Shown here piece by piece: positions 27,581 through 37,296 of a DNA stretch of 64,000 nucleotides (position 1 is its first letter; every line of letters starts with the position of its first letter). The stretch is taken from NCBI RefSeq assembly GCF_011601345.1, contig NZ_JAAORB010000001.1:62001-126000 (forward strand). The letters are read 5' to 3'. Under the pieces are notes generated by a model. That model saw only the letters and a list, made by a program, of their open reading frames with translations, was not told the DNA's origin and did no database searches. This DNA comes from Roseovarius gahaiensis. Lineage in GTDB: Bacteria > Pseudomonadota > Alphaproteobacteria > Rhodobacterales > Rhodobacteraceae. A program made the translations under genes and the position numbers.

Positions 27581-27587
27581 GGACCTG

Positions 27588-28625
27588 ATGGCTGAATTCT
27601 TTACAACCCCGCTTGGGATCGCGGTGATCATCGTGGCGCAATGTCTTGCGGTGGTGGGCTTTGTCATGATCTCGCTGCTGTTTCTGGTCTACGGCGACCG
27701 GAAAATCTGGGCGGCTGTGCAAATGCGCCGGGGCCCCAACGTGGTGGGCGCCTTCGGGATTTTGCAGTCGGTGGCCGACGCGCTGAAATACGTGGTGAAA
27801 GAGGTCGTCGTGCCTGCCGGAGCCGACAAGACCGTGTTCATGCTGGCGCCTTTGACCAGTTTTGTGCTGGCGATTTTGGCTTGGGCTGTGATCCCGTTGA
27901 ACGAAGGCTGGGTGCTGAGCGATATCAACGTGGCAATCCTGTTTGTCTTCGCCGTGTCCTCTTTGGAGGTGTACGGCGTGATCATGGGCGGTTGGGCCTC
28001 GAACTCGAAATATCCGTTCCTCGGCTCGCTTCGGTCCGCCGCGCAGATGATTTCTTACGAGGTCAGTATCGGCCTGATCATTGTCGGCATCATCCTCTCG
28101 ACCGGGTCGATGAATTTCGGCTCTATCGTTGCCGCGCAGGATACCGCCTATGGCTTCTTTGGCTGGTATTGGTTGCCGCATCTGCCGATGGTGTTCTTGT
28201 TCTTCATCTCGGCCTTGGCGGAAACCAACCGCCCACCGTTTGACCTGCCCGAGGCCGAGTCGGAACTGGTGGCGGGGTATCAGGTGGAATATTCCGCAAC
28301 GCCGTTCCTTTTGTTCATGGCGGGGGAATATATTGCCATTTTCCTGATGTGCGCCTTGATGTCATTGCTGTTTTTCGGGGGCTGGCTGTCGCCGATACCG
28401 GGCCTGCCCGACGGGGTTTTGTGGATGATTGGCAAAATGGCGTTTTTCTTCTTCATCTTCGCGATGGTGAAGGCCATTACCCCGCGCTATCGCTATGATC
28501 AGTTAATGCGCATCGGTTGGAAGGTGTTCCTGCCAATGTCGCTGGCATGGGTGGTGATCGTGTCGTTCCTTGCCAAGTTCGAAGTGCTTGGCGGCATGTG
28601 GGCCCGTTGGGCCATTGGAGGTTAA
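27588..28625 (+). CDS. nuoH: NADH-quinone oxidoreductase subunit H
   Basis: This membrane subunit forms the quinone entry channel and joins the peripheral and membrane arms. The 345 residues hold about eight helices. Diagnostic loops are [19 protein letters not shown] (about 41-59), [20 protein letters not shown] and GYQVEYSA. The ESELVAGY acidic loop is involved in proton coupling. Length and order are standard. It is three bases from nuoI. Confidence 0.97.
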   Translation: MAEFFTTPLGIAVIIVAQCLAVVGFVMISLLFLVYGDRKIWAAVQMRRGPNVVGAFGILQSVADALKYVVKEVVVPAGADKTVFMLAPLTSFVLAILAWAVIPLNEGWVLSDINVAILFVFAVSSLEVYGVIMGGWASNSKYPFLGSLRSAAQMISYEVSIGLIIVGIILSTGSMNFGSIVAAQDTAYGFFGWYWLPHLPMVFLFFISALAETNRPPFDLPEAESELVAGYQVEYSATPFLLFMAGEYIAIFLMCALMSLLFFGGWLSPIPGLPDGVLWMIGKMAFFFFIFAMVKAITPRYRYDQLMRIGWKVFLPMSLAWVVIVSFLAKFEVLGGMWARWAIGG

Positions 28626-28628
28626 ACC

Positions 28629-29123
28629 ATGACGCAGATCGATTATGGACGCGCGGCAGGGTATTTCCTGCTCAAGGATTTCTTCAACGGTTTCAGGCTG
28701 GGCCTAAAGTATTTCTTTGCGCCCAAGGCGACGCTGAACTATCCGCACGAGAAAAGTCCGCTTAGCCCGCGTTTTCGCGGCGAACATGTGTTGCGCCGCT
28801 ATCCGAACGGCGAAGAACGCTGTATCGCGTGCAAACTGTGCGAGGCGATCTGCCCCGCGCAGGCCATCACGATTGATGCCGAGCCGCGCGATGACGGCAG
28901 CCGCCGCACCACCCGCTATGATATCGATATGACGAAATGCATCTATTGCGGCTTCTGTCAGGAAGCTTGCCCGGTGGATGCCGTCGTAGAGGGGCCGAAT
29001 TTCGAGTTTGCCACCGAAACCCGTGAAGAGCTGTTTTATGACAAGCAAAAACTGCTTGAGAACGGTGACCGGTGGGAAGCAGAAATCGCTCGCAACCTTG
29101 AACTGGACGCCCCGTACCGATGA
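28629..29123 (+). CDS. nuoI: NADH-quinone oxidoreductase subunit I
   Basis: This is a ferredoxin-like subunit holding [4Fe-4S] clusters N6a and N6b between NuoG and NuoB. The 164 residues contain two complete CxxCxxCxxxCP motifs: [16 protein letters not shown] and [16 protein letters not shown]. The N-terminal amphipathic helix region [18 protein letters not shown] anchors it to the membrane arm. The stop overlaps the next gene by four bases (ATGA). Confidence 0.97.
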   Translation: MTQIDYGRAAGYFLLKDFFNGFRLGLKYFFAPKATLNYPHEKSPLSPRFRGEHVLRRYPNGEERCIACKLCEAICPAQAITIDAEPRDDGSRRTTRYDIDMTKCIYCGFCQEACPVDAVVEGPNFEFATETREELFYDKQKLLENGDRWEAEIARNLELDAPYR

Positions 29124-29533
29124 CCGATACGAGCAACCCCTTTGCGGCCATGATGGCGCAGGCGCAGGAGATGGCGAAATCCATGAATCCGGCGCTTGAG
29201 ACGTTCTCGCCCGAAGGGCTGGAAAAGCTGTGGCCGGTGCTGCCCAAGGACATCATGGAGATGACCTTTGGCAAGGGCATCAGCAAAGAAGGGCTGGACG
29301 CCAAGACCCGTCTTTTGCTGACTTTGGCGGGGCTGACGATGCTGGGTGCGCAAAGCGATACGCAAATTCGGATGACCGTGCGCCACGCGCTGGAAGCGGG
29401 CGCCACGAAAGAGGAAATCGCCGAGACAATCGCCCAAATGGCGATGTTTGCAGGCATCCCGTCCATGCACCGCGCGATGGATTTCGCCCAAGAGGTGCTG
29501 GACGAGAACGACGAAAAGGATACCCAGACATGA
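29120..29533 (+). CDS. Carboxymuconolactone decarboxylase (AhpD-like) family protein inside nuo
   Basis: The protein has 137 residues, all-helical, with the CMD-family core [19 protein letters not shown] and [18 protein letters not shown] followed by [13 protein letters not shown]. The family includes gamma-carboxymuconolactone decarboxylase and the AhpD peroxidase partner. The CxxC pair of AhpD is absent and the protein has no cysteine at all, so it is not a thiol peroxidase. It overlaps nuoI and nuoJ by four bases each and is therefore co-translated with complex I subunits. An assembly or structural role is possible. The reaction is unknown. Confidence 0.82.
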   Translation: MTDTSNPFAAMMAQAQEMAKSMNPALETFSPEGLEKLWPVLPKDIMEMTFGKGISKEGLDAKTRLLLTLAGLTMLGAQSDTQIRMTVRHALEAGATKEEIAETIAQMAMFAGIPSMHRAMDFAQEVLDENDEKDTQT

Positions 29534-30138
29534 GCGTTGCGGTACTTTCATTCTATTTGTTTGCTGTTTCGGTTCTGGCCGGGGGCCTATTCACCGTGAT
29601 CAGCCGAAACCCGGTGCATTCCGTATTGTGGCTTATCTTGGCCTTTATCAGTGCGGCGGGGTTGTTCGTTTTGCTAGGGGCAGAATTCGTGGCGATGTTG
29701 CTGATCATCGTCTATGTCGGCGCCGTTGCCGTGCTGTTCCTGTTCGTGGTCATGATGCTGGATGTGGATTTTGCCGAACTGAAGGCCGAGATGGCGAAAT
29801 ACATGCCGCTGGCGCTGTTGATCGGTGTGATCTTGTTGATGCAATTCGGTTTGGCCTTTGGCAACTGGCAGATGGCGGACGGTGCCGAGAATGCGCGCGC
29901 GGCCGTGGCACCCGAAGGCGTTGAAAACACCGCTGCCTTGGGTCTGCTGATTTATGACACCTATTTCCTTTTGTTCCAGACGGCGGGCCTGATCCTGCTG
30001 GTCGCGATGATCGGGGCGATTGTCCTGACCTTGCGGCACCGCACCGATATCAAGCGCCAAGATGTGCTTGCGCAGATGTATCGCGATCCGGCCAAGGCGA
30101 TGGAGTTGAAGGATGTGAAACCGGGGCAAGGGCTGTAA
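29530..30138 (+). CDS. nuoJ: NADH-quinone oxidoreductase subunit J
   Basis: This is a 202-residue membrane subunit with five helices. [20 protein letters not shown] and [20 protein letters not shown] are the conserved second and third helices, the latter with the pi-bulge region next to NuoK and NuoH. The start ATG at 29530 overlaps the stop of the preceding gene. The C-terminus ([18 protein letters not shown]) faces the cytoplasm. Confidence 0.96.
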   Translation: MSVAVLSFYLFAVSVLAGGLFTVISRNPVHSVLWLILAFISAAGLFVLLGAEFVAMLLIIVYVGAVAVLFLFVVMMLDVDFAELKAEMAKYMPLALLIGVILLMQFGLAFGNWQMADGAENARAAVAPEGVENTAALGLLIYDTYFLLFQTAGLILLVAMIGAIVLTLRHRTDIKRQDVLAQMYRDPAKAMELKDVKPGQGL

Positions 30139-30188
30139 GCCCGCGCCTTGTCTGCGCGATTTTTCAAGTGCAGCACGAAAACAAAGAG

Positions 30189-30210
30189 ATCCCGGAGAAA
30201 AACCCGGGAT
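30189..30210. repeat. Small stem-loop between nuoJ and nuoK
   Basis: ATCCCGG and CCGGGAT form a perfect 7-base stem around AGAAAAAC in the only real gap inside the nuo operon (116 bases). It resembles the short REP-like palindromes common in alphaproteobacterial intergenic DNA. It could stabilise mRNA ends or mark a processing point between nuoJ and nuoK. No T-run follows. Confidence 0.45.
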
Positions 30211-30254
30211 GACACGAATAACAAGACGGACGGGCATGGCCCGGAGGGACACGC

Positions 30255-30560
30255 ATGATTGGACTTGAACATTACCTGACGGTGGCGGCGGCGCTGTTCG
30301 TCATCGGGATTTTCGGCCTCTTCCTGAACCGGAAGAACGTCATCATCCTGCTGATGTCGATTGAATTGATGCTGCTCTCGGTCAACATTAACCTTGTCGC
30401 GTTTTCGTCCTTTCTGGGCGATCTGGTCGGGCAGGTGTTTACCCTGTTCGTCCTGACAGTCGCGGCGGCCGAGGCGGCGATTGGGTTGGCCATTCTTGTC
30501 TGCTTCTTCCGCAACCGCGGCACCATCGCCGTGGAAGACGTCAATGTGATGAAAGGCTGA
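30255..30560 (+). CDS. nuoK: NADH-quinone oxidoreductase subunit K
   Basis: This is a 101-residue subunit with three helices and two conserved acidic residues in the membrane (in [19 protein letters not shown] and [14 protein letters not shown]), part of the central proton path. The GGAGGG ribosome binding site lies 7 bases upstream. nuoL begins four bases after the stop. Confidence 0.96.
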   Translation: MIGLEHYLTVAAALFVIGIFGLFLNRKNVIILLMSIELMLLSVNINLVAFSSFLGDLVGQVFTLFVLTVAAAEAAIGLAILVCFFRNRGTIAVEDVNVMKG

Positions 30561-30564
30561 TCCG

Positions 30565-32637
30565 ATGGAGTTGACCATTCTTTTCGCGCCTCTCATCGGG
30601 GCCATAATCGCCGGGTTTGGCTGGCGGATCATCGGCGACATGGGCGCGCAATGGGTGACGACGGGCCTGTTGTTCCTGTCGTGTATCCTGTCGTGGATCG
30701 TATTCCTTGGCCATGACGGGGAAACCCATATCGTTCACATTCTGGATTGGATCGAATCCGGCACGTTGAACACGGCTTGGGCCATCCGTCTGGACCGTCT
30801 GACCGCGATCATGCTGATCGTCGTGACCACGGTCTCGGCGCTCGTCCATCTGTATTCGATGGGCTATATGGCCCATGACGAGAACTTCCGCGAAAACGAA
30901 AGCTACAGACCACGGTTTTTCGCCTATCTGTCGCTGTTTACCTTCGCGATGTTGATGCTGGTCACCGCCGACAACCTTGCCCAGATGTTCTTTGGCTGGG
31001 AGGGTGTGGGCCTTGCCTCGTATCTGCTGATCGGCTTCTACTTCCGCAAGCCAAGCGCCAATGCCGCCTCGATCAAGGCGTTCGTGGTCAATCGCGTGGG
31101 TGATTTCGGCTTCGCGCTCGCGATCATGGCGCTGTATTTCCTCACCGACTCGATCCGGTTTGATGATATTTTCGCCGCCGCCCCTGAATTGGCCGAAACG
31201 CAGCTTAGCTTTCTGTGGACCGAATGGAACGCGGCCAACCTGATTGCGTTCCTGCTGTTCGTGGGCGCCATGGGGAAATCGGCGCAGCTGTTCCTGCACA
31301 CGTGGCTGCCCGATGCGATGGAAGGGCCGACACCGGTGTCGGCCCTGATCCACGCTGCCACCATGGTGACGGCAGGTGTGTTCCTTGTATGTCGGATGTC
31401 GCCGATCATGGAGTTCGCGCCCGAGGCGATGATGTTTGTCACCTTCATCGGCGCGACCACGGCGTTTTTCGCAGCCACCGTGGGCCTGGTGCAAAACGAC
31501 ATCAAACGCGTCATTGCCTATTCGACCTGTTCGCAGCTTGGTTACATGTTCGTGGCGGCCGGTTTGGGTGTCTACAGCGTGGCGATGTTCCACCTGTTCA
31601 CCCATGCGTTCTTTAAGGCGATGCTGTTTCTTGGGGCCGGGTCGGTCATCCATGGGATGCATCACGAGCAGGACATGCGCAACTATGGCGGCCTGCGTAA
31701 AAAGATGCCCCTGACCTTCTTGGCCATGCTGATCGGCACGCTGGCGATTACCGGGGTGGGGATCCCGCTAACCGGCTGGATCGGCTTTGCTGGCTTTGCG
31801 TCGAAAGACGCGGTGATCGAAAGCGCCTATGCGGGCACCGCGGGGGGCTATGCCTTCTGGATGCTGGTGATCGCGGCGCTGTTCACCAGCTTTTATAGCT
31901 GGCGGTTGATGTTCCTGACCTTCTGGGGCAAGCCGCGTGGCGACAAGCACACCCATCAACACGCCCATGAAAGCCCTAAGGTCATGTTGATCCCTCTCGG
32001 CGTTCTGGCCGTGGGGGCAATCTTTGCCGGGGCGATCTGGTATGGCAGCTTCTTTGGCAAGACCAACGAGGTGGTGAAGTTCTTTGGCGGCACATACGGT
32101 GAGCCTGCGCAGGAACTGGTCGAGGCCGTTGCAGAGCGCAGCCCGAAAGCCTCGGAATTGCACTATGTCATGGACAGCGCACCGGGCGAGGCGGCCATCT
32201 ATATCGCGCCCGAGAATACCGTTCTTCACGAGGCGCATTATGTGCCGACATGGGTCAAGCTTTCGCCCTTCGTCGCGATGGTGCTTGGCCTGATCGTGGC
32301 CTACTGGTTCTATATCGTGAACCCGAGCCTGCCCAAGCGGTTGGCGGAAAACCAACGCCCGCTGTATCTGTTCTTGCTGAACAAATGGTACTTTGACGAG
32401 ATCTATGATTTCCTCATTGTGCGTCCTGCACGGGCGCTTGGACAGTTCTTCTGGAAACGCGGTGACGGTGATGTGATCGACGGCTCGCTTAATGGTGTGG
32501 CCATGGGGATCGTGCCGTTCTTCACCCGTCTGGCTGGCCGTGCGCAGTCTGGCTACATCTTTACCTATGCCTTTGCGATGGTGATCGGGATTGCGGTTCT
32601 GGTCACGTGGATGTCGCTGACCGGAGGGGCGGAATAA
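30565..32637 (+). CDS. nuoL: NADH-quinone oxidoreductase subunit L
   Basis: This is the distal antiporter-like proton pump of complex I. The 690 residues form about 16 membrane helices. [18 protein letters not shown] carries the key Glu of the E/K pair, [20 protein letters not shown] holds the conserved Lys/His region, and [16 protein letters not shown] is the second lysine helix. The His-rich loop HTHQHAHES and the C-terminal lateral helix region follow. The stop overlaps nuoM by one base (TAATG). Confidence 0.97.
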   Translation: MELTILFAPLIGAIIAGFGWRIIGDMGAQWVTTGLLFLSCILSWIVFLGHDGETHIVHILDWIESGTLNTAWAIRLDRLTAIMLIVVTTVSALVHLYSMGYMAHDENFRENESYRPRFFAYLSLFTFAMLMLVTADNLAQMFFGWEGVGLASYLLIGFYFRKPSANAASIKAFVVNRVGDFGFALAIMALYFLTDSIRFDDIFAAAPELAETQLSFLWTEWNAANLIAFLLFVGAMGKSAQLFLHTWLPDAMEGPTPVSALIHAATMVTAGVFLVCRMSPIMEFAPEAMMFVTFIGATTAFFAATVGLVQNDIKRVIAYSTCSQLGYMFVAAGLGVYSVAMFHLFTHAFFKAMLFLGAGSVIHGMHHEQDMRNYGGLRKKMPLTFLAMLIGTLAITGVGIPLTGWIGFAGFASKDAVIESAYAGTAGGYAFWMLVIAALFTSFYSWRLMFLTFWGKPRGDKHTHQHAHESPKVMLIPLGVLAVGAIFAGAIWYGSFFGKTNEVVKFFGGTYGEPAQELVEAVAERSPKASELHYVMDSAPGEAAIYIAPENTVLHEAHYVPTWVKLSPFVAMVLGLIVAYWFYIVNPSLPKRLAENQRPLYLFLLNKWYFDEIYDFLIVRPARALGQFFWKRGDGDVIDGSLNGVAMGIVPFFTRLAGRAQSGYIFTYAFAMVIGIAVLVTWMSLTGGAE

Positions 32638-34184
32638 TGGACAACCTGCTTTCCATCACAACCTTTATCCCCGCCATCGCCGCAGCGATCCTTGCGATCT
32701 TTTTGCGTGGCGAGGATGCCGCGGCACAGCGCAACGCCAAATGGGTCGCGCTGATCGCCACGACGCTGACATTCATCGTGTCCCTGTTCATTCTGGCCGG
32801 GTTCGACCCAAGCGATACGGGCTTTCAGTTCGTGGAAGAGCACCAGTGGCTTTTGGGTCTGGAATACAAGATGGGCGTTGACGGGATCAGCGTTCTGTTT
32901 GTGTTGCTGACCACCTTCATGATGCCGCTGACCATTGCCGCGTCTTGGAATGTGACCAAGCGGGTCAAGGAATACATGATCGCCTTCCTGATCCTTGAAA
33001 CGCTAATGCTTGGCGTGTTCATGGCGCTTGATCTGGTCTTGTTCTACCTGTTCTTCGAGGCGGGCCTGATCCCGATGTTCCTGATCATCGGGATTTGGGG
33101 CGGCAAGGAACGGATTTACGCCAGCTTCAAGTTCTTCCTTTATACCTTCCTCGGCTCGGTGCTGATGCTGGTGGCGATGGTGGCCATGTTCTCGGACGCA
33201 GGCACCACCGATATCGTCACGTTGCTAAGCCACCAGTTCGGATCGGAAAGCTTTAGCATTCTGGGCATCCATATCGTGGGCGGCATGCAGACGCTGATGT
33301 TCATCGCGTTCTTCGCCAGCTTTGCGGTGAAAATGCCGATGTGGCCGGTTCACACATGGTTGCCGGATGCGCACGTGCAGGCGCCGACGGCGGGCTCGGT
33401 CGTGCTGGCGGCAATCCTGCTCAAGATGGGCGGCTATGGCTTCTTGCGGTTCAGCCTGCCGATGTTCCCGGTGGGGGCCGAGGTGTTGACACCGCTGATC
33501 CTGTGGATGTCAGCGATTGCCATTGTTTACACCTCGCTTGTGGCTTTGGCGCAGGAAGACATGAAAAAGCTGATTGCCTATTCGTCAGTGGCGCATATGG
33601 GCTATGTGACAATGGGTATCTTTGCCGCCAACCAACAGGGGATCGACGGGGCGATTTTCCAGATGATCAGCCACGGCTTCATCTCGGGGGCGCTGTTCTT
33701 GTGTGTGGGCGTTATCTATGACCGGATGCACACCCGCGAGATTGACGCCTATGGCGGCTTGGTCAACCGGATGCCGGCCTACGCGCTGATCTTCATGCTG
33801 TTCACCATGGCCAATGTAGGCCTGCCGGGCACATCCGGGTTTATCGGTGAATTCCTGACGCTGGTGGGTATTTTCCAAGTCAACACATGGGTCGCACTTG
33901 TGGCGACCAGCGGTGTGATCCTGTCCGCCGCCTATGCGCTGTGGCTCTATCGCCGGGTGGTCTTGGGCGATCTGATCAAGGAAAGCCTGCGATCCATCAC
34001 CGACATGACAGGCCGCGAACGCGCGATCTTTGCGCCGTTGGTGGTGATGACCTTGCTGCTTGGTGTCTACCCCAGCCTTGTCACCGATATCATCGGCCCT
34101 TCGGTCGAAGCGCTGATTTCAAACTACGACACGGATTTGGCCGCGGCGCATGCCGCCAGCCAAATCGCCGATGCGTCGCATTAA
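32637..34184 (+). CDS. nuoM: NADH-quinone oxidoreductase subunit M
   Basis: This is a 515-residue antiporter-like subunit with about 14 helices. [18 protein letters not shown] carries the essential Glu, [19 protein letters not shown] the conserved His/Lys helix, and [18 protein letters not shown] the central lysine helix. The ATG at 32637 overlaps the nuoL stop. An earlier in-frame start at 32607 lies within nuoL and was rejected. Confidence 0.97.
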   Translation: MDNLLSITTFIPAIAAAILAIFLRGEDAAAQRNAKWVALIATTLTFIVSLFILAGFDPSDTGFQFVEEHQWLLGLEYKMGVDGISVLFVLLTTFMMPLTIAASWNVTKRVKEYMIAFLILETLMLGVFMALDLVLFYLFFEAGLIPMFLIIGIWGGKERIYASFKFFLYTFLGSVLMLVAMVAMFSDAGTTDIVTLLSHQFGSESFSILGIHIVGGMQTLMFIAFFASFAVKMPMWPVHTWLPDAHVQAPTAGSVVLAAILLKMGGYGFLRFSLPMFPVGAEVLTPLILWMSAIAIVYTSLVALAQEDMKKLIAYSSVAHMGYVTMGIFAANQQGIDGAIFQMISHGFISGALFLCVGVIYDRMHTREIDAYGGLVNRMPAYALIFMLFTMANVGLPGTSGFIGEFLTLVGIFQVNTWVALVATSGVILSAAYALWLYRRVVLGDLIKESLRSITDMTGRERAIFAPLVVMTLLLGVYPSLVTDIIGPSVEALISNYDTDLAAAHAASQIADASH

Positions 34185-34199
34185 CGGAGGCCCTGAGAC

Positions 34200-35633
34200 A
34201 TGCAGGCTGATCTGAATATTATCCTGCCCGAGATCGTGATCTCGGTCTACGCGATCGCCGCTTTGCTGTTCACGGCCTATACCGGGCGTGACAGGATGGC
34301 CGGGATGCTGCTGTGGCTGACGGCCGCCCTGTTTGCGGCCATGGCGCTGTGGATCGGAACCACGGGGCAGGGCACACGCACGGCCTTTGGCGGCATGTTC
34401 AACGATGACGGGTTCGCCCGCTTTGCCAAAGTGGTGATCCTGCTGTCGGCGGCGGCTGTCATGGTGATGGGCCAAGAATACATGATGCGCCGCAAGATCC
34501 TGCGGTTCGAGTATCCGGTTCTGATTGCCCTGTCGGCCGTCGGCATGATGCTGATGGTCAGCGCCGGAGACCTGATGGCGCTGTATATGGGGTTGGAGCT
34601 GCAATCCCTGGCGCTTTATGTGGTCGCCTCTTTGCGGCGCGACAGTGCCAAATCGACCGAGGCGGGGCTTAAGTATTTCGTGCTTGGCGCGCTTAGCTCG
34701 GGGCTGTTGCTGTATGGCGCATCGCTGACCTATGGATATGCGGGCACGACCCTGTTTTCCGGCATCATCGACGCCGCCGAGGGCCAAGCCCCGATTGGCC
34801 TTCTGATTGGCTTGGTGTTCGTGCTGTCCGGGCTGGCCTTCAAAGTCTCGGCCGTGCCGTTCCACATGTGGACTCCGGATGTTTACGAAGGCGCGCCAAC
34901 GCCGATCACCGCCTTTTTCGCCACGGCACCCAAAGTGGCCGCAATGGCGCTGTTCGCGCGGGTCGTGCATGACGCGTTCGGCGGGGTTGTTGGCGACTGG
35001 CAGCAGGTGCTGGCGGTTTTGAGCGTTCTGTCGATGTTCCTAGGCGCGGTGGCGGCGATTGGGCAAACCGATATCAAGCGGCTGATGGCCTATTCATCGA
35101 TTGCTCATATGGGCTATGCGCTGATGGGGTTGGCTGCGGGCACCGCGTTTGGCGTGCAAGCCATGCTGATTTACATGTCGATCTACGTGACGATGAATGT
35201 TGGCACCTTCGCCTTTATCCTGTCGATGGAGCGTGACGGCCAGCCGATCACTGAAATCGCCAGCCTTAACAATTATTCGCGCGCCCATCCGGCGCGGGCC
35301 TTGGCGATGTTGATCTTGATGTTCAGCCTCGCCGGTGTGCCCCCGCTTTTGGGGTTCTTTGGCAAGCTTTATGTTCTGCGTGCGGCGTATGAGGGCGGTC
35401 TGGCATGGCTGGCCGTGGCCGGTGTGATCGCGTCGGTGATCGGGGCGTTCTACTATTTGCGGATCGTGTATTACATGTATTTCGGCGAAGAACGCGAACC
35501 GCTGGAAACGTCGCGCTCTCCGGTGCAGTGGAGTTTCTTGATGGTCTCGGCGGCGCTGATGCTTTTAGGGATCATCAATATGTTCGGCGTAGAAGGCATG
35601 GCGCAAGCTGCGGCGGCAACCCTTGTCAACTGA
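34200..35633 (+). CDS. nuoN: NADH-quinone oxidoreductase subunit N
   Basis: This is a 477-residue antiporter-like subunit. [20 protein letters not shown] carries the conserved Glu, [20 protein letters not shown] the Lys/His helix, and [19 protein letters not shown] the second Lys helix. It ends the nuo operon and is followed by a hairpin terminator. GGAGGCCCTGAGAC precedes the ATG. Confidence 0.97.
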   Translation: MQADLNIILPEIVISVYAIAALLFTAYTGRDRMAGMLLWLTAALFAAMALWIGTTGQGTRTAFGGMFNDDGFARFAKVVILLSAAAVMVMGQEYMMRRKILRFEYPVLIALSAVGMMLMVSAGDLMALYMGLELQSLALYVVASLRRDSAKSTEAGLKYFVLGALSSGLLLYGASLTYGYAGTTLFSGIIDAAEGQAPIGLLIGLVFVLSGLAFKVSAVPFHMWTPDVYEGAPTPITAFFATAPKVAAMALFARVVHDAFGGVVGDWQQVLAVLSVLSMFLGAVAAIGQTDIKRLMAYSSIAHMGYALMGLAAGTAFGVQAMLIYMSIYVTMNVGTFAFILSMERDGQPITEIASLNNYSRAHPARALAMLILMFSLAGVPPLLGFFGKLYVLRAAYEGGLAWLAVAGVIASVIGAFYYLRIVYYMYFGEEREPLETSRSPVQWSFLMVSAALMLLGIINMFGVEGMAQAAAATLVN

Positions 35634-35661
35634 TCCGACAGGCACGATTTATAAAAAAGGT

Positions 35662-35690
35662 GACGCGCCCTTGGCGCGTCGCTTTGTTTA
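35662..35690 (+). terminator. Rho-independent terminator of the nuo operon
   Basis: A perfect 8-base stem GACGCGCC / GGCGCGTC with a CTT loop (35662-35680) is followed by GCTTTGTTTA. The T-tract is broken, so strength may be moderate. It sits 28 bases after the nuoN stop and before repeat copy C. Confidence 0.65.
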
Positions 35691-35691
35691 T

Positions 35692-35744
35692 GGGCGCCCC
35701 GGTGGGGCGCTGCCTCCGGCGGGAGTATTTTGCGAACAATGAAG
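35692..35744 (+). repeat. Dispersed intergenic repeat, copy C, carrying the birA start codon
   Basis: The copy contains GGGCGCCCCGGTGGGGCGC (a short inverted repeat), then TGCCTCCGGCGGGAGTATTTT and GCGAACAATGAAG. The central hairpin GTCGCCGC/GCGGCGAC of copies A and D is lost. The ATG of the repeat is in frame with birA and is the only ATG near its N-terminus. Confidence 0.8.
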
Positions 35745-36506
35745 TCGGGATGCGACAGGCAAGACTGGCCGATTGGGGTCGGGCGACGTGTATTGGCCGA
35801 AGTGGACAGCACGAACGCCGAAGCCGCGCGCATCGCCCCGGATTTGACCGGGCCTGAGTGGATTTTGGCCCTGACGCAAACAGCGGCGCGCGGGCGCAGG
35901 GGCCGGCCGTGGACCAACCCGCCGGGCAATTTTGCGGCGACATTGGTGATGCGCCCGACCGAAAGCCCCGATCAGGTTGCCTTGCGGTCCTTTGTTGGCT
36001 CACTGGCGGTGTTTGACGCGGTCGTGGCCGCGACCGGCCGGGCCGATGGGGTCGCTTTGAAGTGGCCCAATGATGTTTTGCTGAATGGTGGGAAACTGGC
36101 GGGGATTCTGCTGGAAAGCGCGGGCAGTTCGGCGGGCCTGTCGTATTTTGCAATCGGGGTGGGTGTGAACCTTGCCCAAGCGCCATCGCCTGATCAGGTC
36201 GAGCCGCAAGCGCTGCGGCCTGTGTCGTTGCTGTCGGAAACCGGAGCCAGCGTCACGCCAGAAGCTTTTCTGGACCTTTTGGCACCGGCCTATGCCCGGT
36301 ATGAGGATCAGTTTAGAACCTACGGGTTTGCGCCGATCCGGCGGGCATGGCTGGATCGCGCGGCCAAATTGGGGCAGGCCATCACCGCCCGAACCGCGCG
36401 GGAGAGCATCAAGGGCACGTTCGAGACAGTGGACGCGAGCGGCAATCTTGTTTTAACAACAGCAAAATCCCGGCACGCCATTCCGGCGGCCGAGGTGTTT
36501 TTCTGA
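35739..36506 (+). CDS. birA: Biotin--[acetyl-CoA-carboxylase] ligase (short, non-regulatory form)
   Basis: It attaches biotin via biotinyl-AMP to carrier lysines such as MccA Lys608. The 255 residues lack the N-terminal DNA-binding domain of E. coli BirA, so it is a class I ligase. Visible motifs are VDSTNAEAAR, ARGRRGRPWTNPPGN (the GRGRxGR-type adenylation loop) and LKWPNDVLLNGGKLAGIL with the catalytic Lys. The start codon is uncertain. ATG 35739 lies inside the dispersed repeat with GGGAG 13 bases upstream, and a TTG start at 35730 is also in the repeat. The family core begins only at about residue 12. Confidence 0.92.
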   Translation: MKSGCDRQDWPIGVGRRVLAEVDSTNAEAARIAPDLTGPEWILALTQTAARGRRGRPWTNPPGNFAATLVMRPTESPDQVALRSFVGSLAVFDAVVAATGRADGVALKWPNDVLLNGGKLAGILLESAGSSAGLSYFAIGVGVNLAQAPSPDQVEPQALRPVSLLSETGASVTPEAFLDLLAPAYARYEDQFRTYGFAPIRRAWLDRAAKLGQAITARTARESIKGTFETVDASGNLVLTTAKSRHAIPAAEVFF

Positions 36507-36516
36507 AAGGGTCGCC

Positions 36517-37296
36517 ATGCTTTTGGCCATAGATTGCGGCAATACAAATACCGTGTTCTCGATCTGGGACGGCACGTCATTTTTGTGCACATTGCGCACG
36601 TCGACCCATCATGCGCGCACGGCGGACGCCTATTTCACTTGGTATTCGACATTGGTCAAACATTACGGGATCAAGGCGGACATTACCGATGTTATCATTT
36701 CGTCCACGGTGCCGCGTGTGGTTTTCAATTTGCGAGTCTTTGCCGACAGGTTCTTTGGGTGCAGACCGTTGGTGGTTGGCAAACCTGAATGTCTGTTGCC
36801 GCATGCGCCGCGGGTTGATCCCGGCACCCAAGTGGGGCCGGATCGGGTGGTCAATTCAACCGGGGCTTATGACCGGCATGGTGGTGATCTGATCGTGGTC
36901 GATTTCGGAACCGCGACCACGTTTGATGTGGTTGCCCATGATGGGGCCTATGTGGGCGGCGCGATTGCACCGGGGGTGAACCTCAGCCTTGAGGCGCTGC
37001 ATACCGCCGCGGCGGCGCTGCCGCATGTGGATGTGACCAAGCCGCCGAAGGTAATCGGCACCAATACCGTGGATTGCATGCAATCCGGGGTGTTCTGGGG
37101 ATACGTTGGCCTTGTGCATGGGATTTGTGACAGCATTCGCGCCGAGTATGACCGCCCGATGCGGATCATTGGGACCGGCGGGCTGGCACCTTTGTTTGCG
37201 CAGGGCGAGATGCTGTTTGATTTTATTGAAGATGATCTGACAATTCACGGGCTGACCGTGATCCACGAGTTTAACAAGAAAGCAGAGACGACATGA
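36517..37296 (+). CDS. coaX: Type III pantothenate kinase
   Basis: It phosphorylates pantothenate in the first step of CoA synthesis. The 259 residues start MLLAIDCGNTNTVFSIWDG, the phosphate-1 motif of the ASKHA fold. They continue with PDRVVNSTGAYD, LIVVDFGTATTFDVV (phosphate 2) and GGAIAPGVNLSLEAL. It does not need a P-loop as type I enzymes do. It overlaps rnj by four bases (ATGA) and follows birA by 10 bases. Confidence 0.95.
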   Translation: MLLAIDCGNTNTVFSIWDGTSFLCTLRTSTHHARTADAYFTWYSTLVKHYGIKADITDVIISSTVPRVVFNLRVFADRFFGCRPLVVGKPECLLPHAPRVDPGTQVGPDRVVNSTGAYDRHGGDLIVVDFGTATTFDVVAHDGAYVGGAIAPGVNLSLEALHTAAAALPHVDVTKPPKVIGTNTVDCMQSGVFWGYVGLVHGICDSIRAEYDRPMRIIGTGGLAPLFAQGEMLFDFIEDDLTIHGLTVIHEFNKKAETT

